A DNA stretch of 64,000 nt from assembly GCF_007341385.1 (NCBI RefSeq), contig NZ_VJYD01000015.1, forward strand, positions 1 to 64,000, written 5' to 3'. The notes beneath the pieces are model-generated. The model was not told the origin of the DNA and searched no databases. It worked only from the letters and a program-made list of their open reading frames with translations. Positions 46,003 through 55,100 of the stretch are shown here, in pieces; the first letter of the stretch is position 1; every line of letters begins with the position of its first letter. The stretch is from Flavobacterium daemonense. Lineage in GTDB: Bacteria > Bacteroidota > Bacteroidia > Flavobacteriales > Flavobacteriaceae. The translations under genes and the position numbers were made by a program.

Positions 46003-46046
46003 CAAAAAAAAACTGCGCAATTCTGAAAGCTTTCGGAATTGTGCAG
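46003..46046 (-). terminator. intrinsic terminator for the XRE gene
   Basis: CTGCGCAATTC and GAATTGTGCAG form a stem around an internally pairing GAAAGCTTTC (46013-46046). The plus-strand A-run at 46003-46012 supplies the T-run for minus-strand transcription from the gene ending at 46068. Confidence 0.8.
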
Positions 46047-46067
46047 CACATTTAGATATTTATTTTT

Positions 46068-46637
46068 TTACTTCTCTGATTTAAACAAAACTTTTCCATA
46101 AAATAGTACGCCAAAATAAATCAAGATACAGGAAAAAATCCATGTTGTAAATCCTGTAGCGCAGGCACCGCGAAAACCTTGAGCATATAATATTGTAACA
46201 AGATAAATTACCCAACCAACTCCGAATTTAAAAATTCGTTCGGTTGCTTTCATTTTTTGAGTATAATAAAAGATCGAAAACGGAATAAAAAAGCTCAATA
46301 AAACTGCTCCAAATTTGCTGTTGATTGTAGCTTCAAGTGGCGCGGTCAAAAAAACGATGCTTAGCGTTATTGCAAAATTTAAAATAATTAAAAAGATTCC
46401 GTTGATCAGTAAAGCGCCGATTCTATTATTTTGTGCCGATTTGTCTACATTTTGTAAATCTGTTTTATCAAGTTGAAGCACATCACAAATAAGATCTAAA
46501 GTTTTTCCTCTAGGAACATTATTGCTGTTTTCAATTCGCTGAATTGTTCTCAAATTGACTTTGGATAATTCTGCAAGTTCTTCTTGAGTGTAGCCTTTTA
46601 ATTTTCTTGTCTCGCAAATTTTTTTACCTAGATTCAT
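46068..46637 (-). CDS. membrane-anchored XRE-family transcriptional regulator
   Basis: 189 residues. Residues 1-62 are an XRE HTH (ICETRKLKGYTQEELAELS, then VNLRTIQRIENSNNVPRGKT). The remainder has about four hydrophobic helices (IGALLINGIFLIILNFAI, FGAVLLSFFIPFSIFYYT, WVIYLVTILYAQG, WIFSCILIYFGVLFYG), so the protein is membrane-bound. One-component membrane XRE proteins are common in Flavobacteria and their signals are unknown. Single gene with a terminator. Confidence 0.85.
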   Translation of the reverse strand: MNLGKKICETRKLKGYTQEELAELSKVNLRTIQRIENSNNVPRGKTLDLICDVLQLDKTDLQNVDKSAQNNRIGALLINGIFLIILNFAITLSIVFLTAPLEATINSKFGAVLLSFFIPFSIFYYTQKMKATERIFKFGVGWVIYLVTILYAQGFRGACATGFTTWIFSCILIYFGVLFYGKVLFKSEK

Positions 46638-46841
46638 AGTTTCTATTTTTTTATTGGCTTCAAAATTATTTTAAAAAGCAGCTTTTGGTAGCGGTTTTCT
46701 TGTGACATTTCTACGACATTTGATAAAGTCGCTAATATAAAATTAATTTTCAGCTTCAAGAAGCGTATTAAAGTAAAGCTGTTTTGAAATGACCTACTAT
46801 TTAAATTTAATTTTAAAGTTAGTTCCTTTTGGCACAAATAA

Positions 46842-46887
46842 AAAACTCCAATGCGTTATTAGCGTTTAATAACCGCATCGGAGTTTT
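46842..46887 (-). terminator. intrinsic terminator for the PL14-like gene
   Basis: AAAACTCC-ATGCG and CGCAT-GGAGTTTT arms with inner TTATT/AATAA pairing span 46842-46887. It ends 28 bp beyond the minus-strand gene at 46916. Confidence 0.8.
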
Positions 46888-46915
46888 GATTTTTAGTATT
46901 CTGATTTACATCAAT

Positions 46916-47713
46916 TTATTTGGCATCCCATGAAGCACTAGGGTAGTAAATAGAACTTGTGACCGGCGCAGTCCAGTAATCTTGGCTTCCGCCTCGGAAA
47001 GTATGTAAGCAAACAGCATTTACATTTCGTTTAGAATCGTTGGTTACCCAGCGAATTTTTTCATTCAATATTTCCGTGCCATTTACATAATATTTGACAT
47101 AACCGTCTGTATTTGAACCCGTATTTAGCTTAACGGATATTTGGCAGTTATAAGTTACGCCTTCCTGAATATAATATTTTTTTCCGAAATCATTTCCATA
47201 TTGACCCGGCTGATCTCTGTAATAAACATAAGGTTGCAAGTAAGCGCCACTGCCTTTTGCTGTATTGGAGCCATTTGGGCAATACCACATAAATCTGGCG
47301 CTACCACCGTTGCCGTCCCATCCTGGGTCGCCGCCAGTGTTTTGATCGCCAATTAATATTCCGTAACCGCATTTACCGCCTCGGCTCCAATAAAATCCAG
47401 AATTAAATTTCATTTGAAACCAAACCGTATAAACGCCGGTTGACCAAACTCCGAAAGAGGTACACAAACCACCCGGACATGATAAAGTGTTGGTTTGCAA
47501 GGTAATCGTTCTTGCTCCGGCGCTTCCTGCGGCGGCGGCGGCGGCAGCAAGAGCTTCTTTTTTAGTGTTTTGTTGCGTCTCTTTGTTAACGCTTGCTGTA
47601 ACGTCTTCTTTGTTAGTGCTTTGCGCTATATTCAAATCTTGTTCCTTTTCGCAGGAGTTAAATACTAAAGCTGCAATAAACAGCAAACTGGTAACTTTTA
47701 ATGATTTTCTCAT
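46916..47713 (-). CDS. lipoprotein with PL14-like polysaccharide lyase fold
   Basis: 265 residues, lipobox VFNSCEKE. After a Lys/Gln/Asn-rich linker and a poly-Ala run (about residues 55-62) comes a beta-jelly-roll with the PL14 (vAL-1-type) pattern: VWFQMKFNSGFYWSRGGKC, GWDGNGGSARFMWYC, YVYYRDQPGQYGNDF, ISVKLNTGSNTDGYVKYYV with NGTEIL, and a closing CLHTFRGGSQDYW. PL14 enzymes cleave alginate or glucuronan. Cell-surface placement through the lipid anchor would suit degradation of environmental uronates. No other alginate lyase genes lie nearby. Assignment is by pattern and moderately sure. Confidence 0.6.
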   Translation of the reverse strand: MRKSLKVTSLLFIAALVFNSCEKEQDLNIAQSTNKEDVTASVNKETQQNTKKEALAAAAAAAGSAGARTITLQTNTLSCPGGLCTSFGVWSTGVYTVWFQMKFNSGFYWSRGGKCGYGILIGDQNTGGDPGWDGNGGSARFMWYCPNGSNTAKGSGAYLQPYVYYRDQPGQYGNDFGKKYYIQEGVTYNCQISVKLNTGSNTDGYVKYYVNGTEILNEKIRWVTNDSKRNVNAVCLHTFRGGSQDYWTAPVTSSIYYPSASWDAK

Positions 47714-48035
47714 TTTTTAAAGATTTAGGTTAGAAAATAATAGATAGTAATTACAATGTTGATAATGAGATAGAAAGCTGTTTTCTAATTCTCAAAAGTG
47801 GTTTCCATTGTAACTGGTAATTGTGTTACAAAGTTGATTAATAAGAAGTTACAAATGGAGTAAAAAAGTACGATTTTAGGTACATAAAAATATTGATTAA
47901 GTATTTTTCTGTCTTTTTTTAAGGTTTTAAAAGGAATATTTCTAAAACAATTGCAAATAATTGATTTTCAATTAAATATTGTATTTGGTTTTCTGTTTCC
48001 AAAAAATTCAGGACGAAAAGTCATCGAATAAAAAA

Positions 48036-48066
48036 TTGATTTATGAAATTACAGTTTGTATTTTTG
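48036..48066 (+). promoter_or_regulatory. Bacteroidota-type promoter of the RNA methyltransferase gene
   Basis: TTG (48036-48038), a 20-bp spacer, then TATTTTTG (48059-48066) fit the phylum consensus TTTG-N19-21-TAnnTTTG. The expected transcription start falls within a few bases of the ATG at 48072, giving a very short or absent leader. Confidence 0.65.
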
Positions 48067-48071
48067 CCGCT

Positions 48072-48530
48072 ATGAATGATAATTTTATAAATGAATATTT
48101 CGGCATCGGAATCCAGAATGGTAAAACTCCTGAAAACTTAGGTGTTTTGTGGCGTTCGGCTCAAAACTTAGGTGCTACTTTTATATTTACGATTGGAAAC
48201 CGATATGCTAAACAAGCGTGTGATACGCATGACGCCGTAAAGGCAATTCCGTATTTTCATTACGATACTTTTGAGGCTTTTTTTGAAAATTTACCGAAAG
48301 GTGCGCGATTAGTCGGAGTTGAATTATCTGATAATGCAACCGACCTCGAAACTTTTGAACACCCAAGACGTTGCGTTTATGTACTGGGAGCAGAAGATCA
48401 TGGCTTGTCAAAAAAGGTTATGGAAAAATGCCATCATTTAGTGAAATTTAAATCTGAAAAAAGTTTGAATGTCGCTGTGGCTGGAACTATTGTTATGTAC
48501 GATAGAAATTTAGCTAAACCTAGATCTTAA
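48072..48530 (+). CDS. SPOUT-family RNA methyltransferase (TrmH-like)
   Basis: 152 residues from ATG 48072. An in-frame ATG at 47979 would add 31 residues but lies upstream of the promoter, so 48072 is chosen. SPOUT motifs: NPKTPENLG-type motif 1 (GIGIQNGKTPENLGVLWRSA), RCVYVLGAEDHGLS as motif 2, and SLNVAVAGTIVMYD as motif 3, which together form the trefoil-knot AdoMet site. Such enzymes 2'-O-methylate tRNA or rRNA; the exact target is not evident from sequence. Single gene; the following 745 bp is noncoding. Confidence 0.9.
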   Translation: MNDNFINEYFGIGIQNGKTPENLGVLWRSAQNLGATFIFTIGNRYAKQACDTHDAVKAIPYFHYDTFEAFFENLPKGARLVGVELSDNATDLETFEHPRRCVYVLGAEDHGLSKKVMEKCHHLVKFKSEKSLNVAVAGTIVMYDRNLAKPRS

Positions 48531-49275
48531 AATAAAACCATTTTTTGCTTGATTACAATTGACTGCTATTCCTGTGCAGTAAAGAAAATTGGCAAGTTTA
48601 ATGCTTGTTTTTTAGTTAGAATTTATCTTCTGTAAGATTTTGGTGAAAAAAAATCAAAAAACTCGATTTGGTGTTATTTATGTTAAAGTGCGAAAAAAAT
48701 AACACTAAAGTATTGATTATCAATATAATTTGTTTTAGTTTTGTAAGAGGTTTAATACTATTATTAATGTTTGCAAGGTTTCATTTTCAGAAACATTACT
48801 TAATAGTATGATTGAGCGAGTAGGTTGACTACTCAAATTTTAAATCTTAAGAGATTTTAAAATTATCTTCTTTGAATCTTTAATGCAGACTGTTAATTGG
48901 TTCTCATTGTAAAAGAAATGATATGAGAACTATTGTTGCTTGTTTTATCTGATCAATGATAAACTCAATCGGTTTGTCATCAATTTTTGGCCCCACCTTT
49001 TTTAAGTCATTAAGTACTTAATAGAGTTTAAAATTCTTTATTAGCCAAACCAATTGAAGCCTTTTGATAAAGTGTTGATTCACTTTATATTTTCCAAACC
49101 GGATAGTACACTCCTAAAATTTTATTATTTCTCTTTGTTCTAGTCTATAAGATTCCAATAAAGCTATTGGAACTGATTTGACTTATCAAACATGTATTCT
49201 ATTGATTTTGTTGAAGAGCGTTAGTTCTTATGACTAATTCGTCATGCCTTAATGTTAAATTTAAAAATTTGAAAG
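48531..49275. other. long upstream region of the T9SS adhesin operon
   Basis: 745 bases without a recognisable gene. It holds several small inverted repeats: GTGTTATTT/AAATAACAC at 48671-48705, GTTCTCAT/ATGAGAAC at 48900-48930, and TTCCAATA-AAGC-TATTGGAA at 49153-49172, 104 bp before the PorP/SprF start. These could be operators or RNA structures controlling the secretion operon. No clear promoter was fixed by eye. Confidence 0.45.
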
Positions 49276-50187
49276 ATGAGGAAAAAACTACTTTTTTACA
49301 TATTTCTATTTGGTTTTTGCGGTAGTTATGCACAGCAAGATGCGCAGTATACGCAATATATGTATAATACCATAAACATAAATCCGGCTTATGCTGGATC
49401 CCGTGGCGTGCTGAGTGTTTTTGCATTGCATCGTGATCAATGGGTAGGATTAGATGGTGCACCAAAAACCAACACAATTTCTGTAAACACTCCGATAAAC
49501 AATAGCAATATTGGACTTGGCGCGTCTTTGGTCAACGACAAAATCGGACCAACAAACGAAAATGAGTTTTCTGTCGATTTGTCCTATACTATTCCCACTT
49601 CAGAAACATGGAAACTTTCTTTTGGAATAAAAGGTTCAGTTGACATTTTTAATCTTGATGCCAGCAAACTGAATCCCGAAAGCCAAAGCGATCCTCAATT
49701 TCAAAATCTAAACAGTGATGTTTCTCCAAATGTTGGAGCAGGTATTTATTGGCACTCAGACCGCGCCTATATTGGATTCTCCGTACCTAATTTCATTCAG
49801 ACCAACAGATATGACGACAATGATGTAGCAATTTATAAAGACAAAATAAACTACTACTTGATGGGCGGTTATGTTTTTAATTTTTCCCAAGAAATTAAAT
49901 TTAAACCTGCACTCTTGACAAAAATGGTTGAAGGAGCACCGCTTCAGGTCGATGTATCGGCTAATTTTTTATTCTTCGAAAAATTAACACTCGGAGTTGC
50001 CTATCGTTGGGACGCTGCCGTGAGTGCGATGGCTGGATTTCAAATCACAGATGGATTATATGTTGGCTATGGATACGATCAAGAAACCACCCAATTAAGG
50101 AACTATAATTCTGGTTCGCATGAAATATTTCTGCGATATGAATTCTTCATAAACAATGGCAAAATCACAACTCCTCGTTTCTTCTAA
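49276..50187 (+). CDS. PorP/SprF-family T9SS membrane protein
   Basis: 303 residues. A signal peptide (LLFYIFLFGFCGSYAQQ) is followed by the family start QDAQYTQYMYNTININPAYAG, the GVLSVFALHRDQWVGLDGAPKTNT strand pair and the GLGASLVNDKIGPTNENE motif. It forms an outer-membrane barrel that assists type IX secretion and surface attachment of a partner adhesin, as SprF does for SprB in gliding. The first gene of a triad: 11 bp to the OmpA gene, and 55 bp from that to the adhesin, all plus strand. Confidence 0.95.
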   Translation: MRKKLLFYIFLFGFCGSYAQQDAQYTQYMYNTININPAYAGSRGVLSVFALHRDQWVGLDGAPKTNTISVNTPINNSNIGLGASLVNDKIGPTNENEFSVDLSYTIPTSETWKLSFGIKGSVDIFNLDASKLNPESQSDPQFQNLNSDVSPNVGAGIYWHSDRAYIGFSVPNFIQTNRYDDNDVAIYKDKINYYLMGGYVFNFSQEIKFKPALLTKMVEGAPLQVDVSANFLFFEKLTLGVAYRWDAAVSAMAGFQITDGLYVGYGYDQETTQLRNYNSGSHEIFLRYEFFINNGKITTPRFF

Positions 50188-50198
50188 AAAAAAGTATC

Positions 50199-52142
50199 AT
50201 GAAAAACTATACACTACTTTTCCTTACAGTTGTAAGTACTTTTTCTTTTGGCAGTTATGCGCAGCAAGCCAAAGTAAATTCCGGAGATAAAAAATATGAT
50301 AATTACGCCTACGTCGATGCGATAAAAACATATGAAAAGGTAGCCAATAAAGGTTACAAATCTGAGGATATGTTTAAAAAACTAGGAAACTCCTATTATT
50401 TTAATTCCGATTTCGCAGGTGCCGCAAAATGGTACGGCGAGTTGTTTGCAATGAATACCGCTGTTGAACCCGAATATTATTACAGATATGCACAATCACT
50501 AAAATCAATAGGCGAGGCTGACAAAGCAAATAAGCTTATGGATGATTTTTATCTTAAATCAAAAAATGACAACAGAGGCAAACTTTATAAAGACGATGTC
50601 AATTATTTAGATGTAATAAAATCAAATTCGGGAAGATATAAAATTGAAGATGCTGGGGTAAACAGCAAATATTCAGACTATGGATCATTTGTTTACAACA
50701 ACAAGCTTTATTTTGCTTCTGCCAGAGATACCGGAAATTTTACACAACGAAAACATAAATGGACTGGTGAATATTTTACGAATATTTACAATGCAGATCT
50801 TGACCCTGAAACCGGAAAATCAACAAAAGTAAATAAGTTTAAATCTGCGATTAATACAAAATTTCACGAAGCTTCTCCCGTTTTTACGCGTGATGGAAAA
50901 ACAGTTTATTTCACTAGAAATAATTACCTCAACGGAAAAAAAGGAAAAGACGAGAACAAAACTACTTTCATAAAAATCTATAAAGCCACGTTAGATAAAG
51001 ATAATAAATGGTCAAATATTACTGAACTTCCTTTTAACAGCAATACATACAGTGTAGCTCATCCTGCCTTAAGTCCAGATGAAAAAACACTTTATTTTGC
51101 TTCTGATATGCCGGGCACAATCGGGCAATCTGATTTGTATAAAGTAAGCATAAATTCTAATGGTGGCTACGGAACGCCAGAAAATCTTGGCAATATAATC
51201 AATACAGAAGGAAAAGAAACATTCCCGTATGTAACAAGTGAAAATGAAATTTATTTTTCATCAGACGGTCATCCCGGCCTGGGAGGTTTGGATGTTTTTG
51301 TTGCCAATATTGATTCAGATGGTAAAATAAGCAATATCCAAAATTTAGGATCCGATGTTAATTCTCCCAAAGATGATTTTGCCTACATCATTAATCCTGC
51401 GACCCGAAAAGGATATTTTAGTTCGAATAAAGACGGCGGTCATGGTTCTGATGACATCTACAGTTTCTTAGAAACCAGAAGACTCAATTGTATTCAAGAA
51501 CTTGATGGGGTTATTACCGATGTGCAAACGGGAGCTGTTCTGCAGGGAGCTAAAGTTACTTTGTTTGATGATAAAATGGCGGTTAAAAATACTGTGCTTT
51601 CAGACAATTCAGGAAATTATTCTTTTTCTGTTGAATGCGGGAAATCGTATCAAGTTAGAGCTGAAAAAGAGGATTATGAAACGAAAGAAGTTTCTGTAAC
51701 CATTCCAAAAATTACCGGAAAAACCAGCTTGCCAATTGCTTTAGATAGAGGTGTTTGCCGAGTAACTGTTGGTGATGATCTAGGAGTTTGTTTTGGTATA
51801 AAAATGATCTACTTTGATTTGGATAAATCCAATATCAGAACCGAAGCGGCTATCGATTTAGAAAAAATATTGGCGGTATTAAATGAGTATCCTAATATGA
51901 AACTTGATATTCGTTCACATACCGATAGTAGAGCATCACATCAATACAACGAAGCTTTATCTGACCGAAGAGCAAAATCAACAATTAATTGGCTGATTAA
52001 AAATGGCGTAAAAGCCGACCGCTTGACTGGAAAAGGATACGGAGAGACACAACTTGTCAATAAATGTTCAGATGGGGTTCAATGTACCGAAGAAGAACAT
52101 CAAGCCAATAGACGAAGTGAGTTTATAATTACTGCTTTGTAA
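50199..52142 (+). CDS. PorE-like OmpA-family protein (intact)
   Basis: 647 residues. A signal peptide (LLFLTVVSTFSFGSYAQQ) is followed by TPR repeats (about 25-130: YDNYAYVDAIKTYEKVANKG, LGNSYYFNSDFAGAAKWYGE), PD40/WD40-type propeller blades (about 150-420: SPVFTRDGKTVYFTRNN, HPALSPDEKTLYFASDMPG), a carboxypeptidase-regulatory-like domain (about 425-510: LDGVITDVQTGAVLQGAKVT) and a C-terminal OmpA domain (MIYFDLDKSNIRTEAAIDLE, IRSHTDSRAS). PorE-type proteins tether the T9SS to peptidoglycan. Partner of the adjacent PorP/SprF and adhesin. The truncated gene at 138-1823 is a close paralogue. Confidence 0.93.
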   Translation: MKNYTLLFLTVVSTFSFGSYAQQAKVNSGDKKYDNYAYVDAIKTYEKVANKGYKSEDMFKKLGNSYYFNSDFAGAAKWYGELFAMNTAVEPEYYYRYAQSLKSIGEADKANKLMDDFYLKSKNDNRGKLYKDDVNYLDVIKSNSGRYKIEDAGVNSKYSDYGSFVYNNKLYFASARDTGNFTQRKHKWTGEYFTNIYNADLDPETGKSTKVNKFKSAINTKFHEASPVFTRDGKTVYFTRNNYLNGKKGKDENKTTFIKIYKATLDKDNKWSNITELPFNSNTYSVAHPALSPDEKTLYFASDMPGTIGQSDLYKVSINSNGGYGTPENLGNIINTEGKETFPYVTSENEIYFSSDGHPGLGGLDVFVANIDSDGKISNIQNLGSDVNSPKDDFAYIINPATRKGYFSSNKDGGHGSDDIYSFLETRRLNCIQELDGVITDVQTGAVLQGAKVTLFDDKMAVKNTVLSDNSGNYSFSVECGKSYQVRAEKEDYETKEVSVTIPKITGKTSLPIALDRGVCRVTVGDDLGVCFGIKMIYFDLDKSNIRTEAAIDLEKILAVLNEYPNMKLDIRSHTDSRASHQYNEALSDRRAKSTINWLIKNGVKADRLTGKGYGETQLVNKCSDGVQCTEEEHQANRRSEFIITAL

Positions 52143-52197
52143 TTCTGGCTTCAACTTATCTGAAAGAAAAAATATAGCACACTAAAATTTATCGATA

Positions 52198-55100
52198 ATG
52201 AAAAATACAGTTAAAATCTTATTAGTATTTATTACAGTGTTTTTAATAACAAGTGTATCTGCTCAAACGAATTACAGTTTTTCAATTGCTGATATTTTAA
52301 GTTCAATGCCAAATGGAAAAAGAATGCCTGATGGAACAATTGTAAAAGCGCAGCTTATCACGACAGGAAGTGCAACACATTCTACAGGCGCTGCCGGTTC
52401 AGGAACTCCTGGGCCAGATATTGGAGGACTGTTCACAGGAATTACGCTTCCGGCTTATGTTGGAGACAAAACTCCGACAAATTTCACCAAAATTCAAATG
52501 GCAAATACCCAAAATGCCGATAATGGAGTGGGAAATAATTGCACAAATAGTATTGGTTTTAGAATTTATTTCAGCCGACCAATTTCCAGCATCAATTTTC
52601 TTGCTTTGGACATTGATGGGGTGCATGGAACACCAAATGGAAATGCTGAATGGGTTGCTTTTTTTGGTTATGATGGCAATACGTATGTTCCGTATATCAT
52701 TAGCGGCCCCACAACACAGCTTACAAACCAATCAATCAATACTTCTGCGGCAGGTCATAGTTGGAGAACTTTAGTAAGCAATTCAATTGGAGCAACAGCG
52801 GCGGCGGCTTTGCCTAATGCGATGACAATTAGAAGACAAACAACTAGTGGAGGATCTGGTACTCCTGATGATCTAAACCATCAGGTTTTGTTTACGCCAC
52901 CATCATCAACTACCAAAGTAACTGATTTCTTTTTGATGACAGGAATTTGGAGTGTTACCGGTCAAGCCAATGTCCAAGCATCAGGCTTAAGTCCGATAGT
53001 AATTACGATTAGTTCAGATTTTGGAGATGCACCAGACAGTTATAAAACATTGCTAGCTTCTGGCGGACCATCTCACGGCGTTGTTGGAACACTTATTTTA
53101 GGAGATACTAATTACACAGAGCCCGATGGTTCACCATCTGTATTAGCAGACGCTTCTGTTGATGATGATGGAATACAGACCATTCCGCCTTTGACAAACA
53201 ACGGACAATTAATCAGTAGTTATACAGTTGCTACAACTTTTCATAATAATACAGGACTGCCAGCAAATTATGTGGCTTGGATTGACTGGAATAATGACGG
53301 CGTATTTCAGGCTTCAGAAGGTACTACAGCAACAACGCCGGCAGGAACATTGTCAGGAAGCGTTAATCTTACTTGGAACAATGTTACTTTGACCAATACA
53401 GCAGGTCATGCAAGAACTTATTTAAGAGTAAGAACAACCACAGAAGCCATTACCACTTCGGATACTGGCGGCGCATTCATGGATGGTGAAGTTGAAGATT
53501 ATGCAATTGGACTTCCAGCTGCTACGCCAGATGTGGCTTGTTTCAATGTAGGAAGTCCTTCGGGGGCAATAAATATTTTGTCCAATGACACTACTGGAAA
53601 TACGATTGTTCCTTCAACGTTAAGTTTGGTAAATCCGGGAACGGGAACAAATATTATTACTGACGGACAAGGGGATATTGTTTCAATAACTATTCCGGGA
53701 GAAGGAGTTTGGGAAGTGAACTCTGCTGGTCAAGTTACCTTTGAACCACAATCCAGCAGTGTAATAGCACCAACTCCAATGGCATATAACGGCAGAGATG
53801 CTGATGGGAATATTTCAAATAATGCATTAATTACATTGACTGCTGCAAGCATACCAGTCGATACAACAATTGCGTCTCAAGGATGTTCTCCAACCACGCT
53901 GACAGCAACTGCGAGCGTTCCTAGTGGTCAGTCTGTAGTTTGGTATGATGCCGCGACTGCTGGAAATATTGTAGCATCTCCAACACTAAGCACAGTAGGA
54001 ACCGTAACGTATTATGCACAGGGAAATAATGGTAGTTGCACAACTTCTGTGCGAACTCCGGTAACATTGACCATAACAGCGCCTCCAAATGCTGGAAATT
54101 TATCGGGAACGCAAAATATTTGCCAAGGAACAACAACAACTTTTAGTTCCGATGGCGCTGCAGGAGGTACTTGGTCAAGCCTTGATACTACCATAGCATC
54201 TGTTGACAGTGGTGGCGTCATTACAGGATTATTGCCGGGTACAACATTTATAACGTATACCGTTAGTGGAACAGGAGGTTGTGCCGATGCATCGGCTACA
54301 AGATCAATTACGATTGAAGATGCGGCTGAATCGGGTACGATATCAGGAAATCAAGATATTTGTGTTAGCGGTACTTCTGCATTAACTTCGAGCGGAACTC
54401 CTGGCGGATTATGGGAAAGTGAAGATCCAACTATTGCGACTGTTGATGTGAATGGTGTGGTGACTGGTGTTGCACGTGGTACAACAAATATAAAATACAC
54501 CATAATACAAACGGGAAGTTGTCCAGTCATACCTTCTGTTTATTCTGTAAATATTATTCAAGCTAATCCGGGGACTTTATCAGGAAAACAGAATTTATGT
54601 ATTGGAGATACAACCCTTTTTACTACTGATGGCGACCCGGGCGGACTTTGGAGTTCAGATTTTCCTGGTATTGCCACTGTAGATGCAAATGGGGTAATTA
54701 CTGGTAATGGACCGGGAAATGCAACAATTACCTATACTATAACTGGCTTGAGTGGCTGTCCATCAGCTGCAACAACAAGATTAATTACTGTAAATGTTAA
54801 TGCCTCTGCGACCGCATCTGATATTACAGGTGCAGACAGTGAAGTCTGTCCCGGCGATAGTACTACGCTAACGGTAAGTACATTAACTATCGGTATTCCT
54901 ACCTTTACATGGTATGCTGATCAAAACAGTACGACAGCAATTAATACTGGTACAACGTATACTGTTTCCCCAGTCTCAACTACAACGTATTATGTCAGTG
55001 TAAAAGGTAATAATGTCTGTGAGAATGAGCCGAATTTTAGAAAACCCATTACAGTAACAATAAATTCTTTAGGACTTGATTCTGATATACTAAGTACAGA

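Noticed and set aside
46643-46837. 64-residue minus-strand open frame before the XRE gene
   Set aside because: Low-complexity AT-derived sequence with no domain, no signal and no neighbour support.
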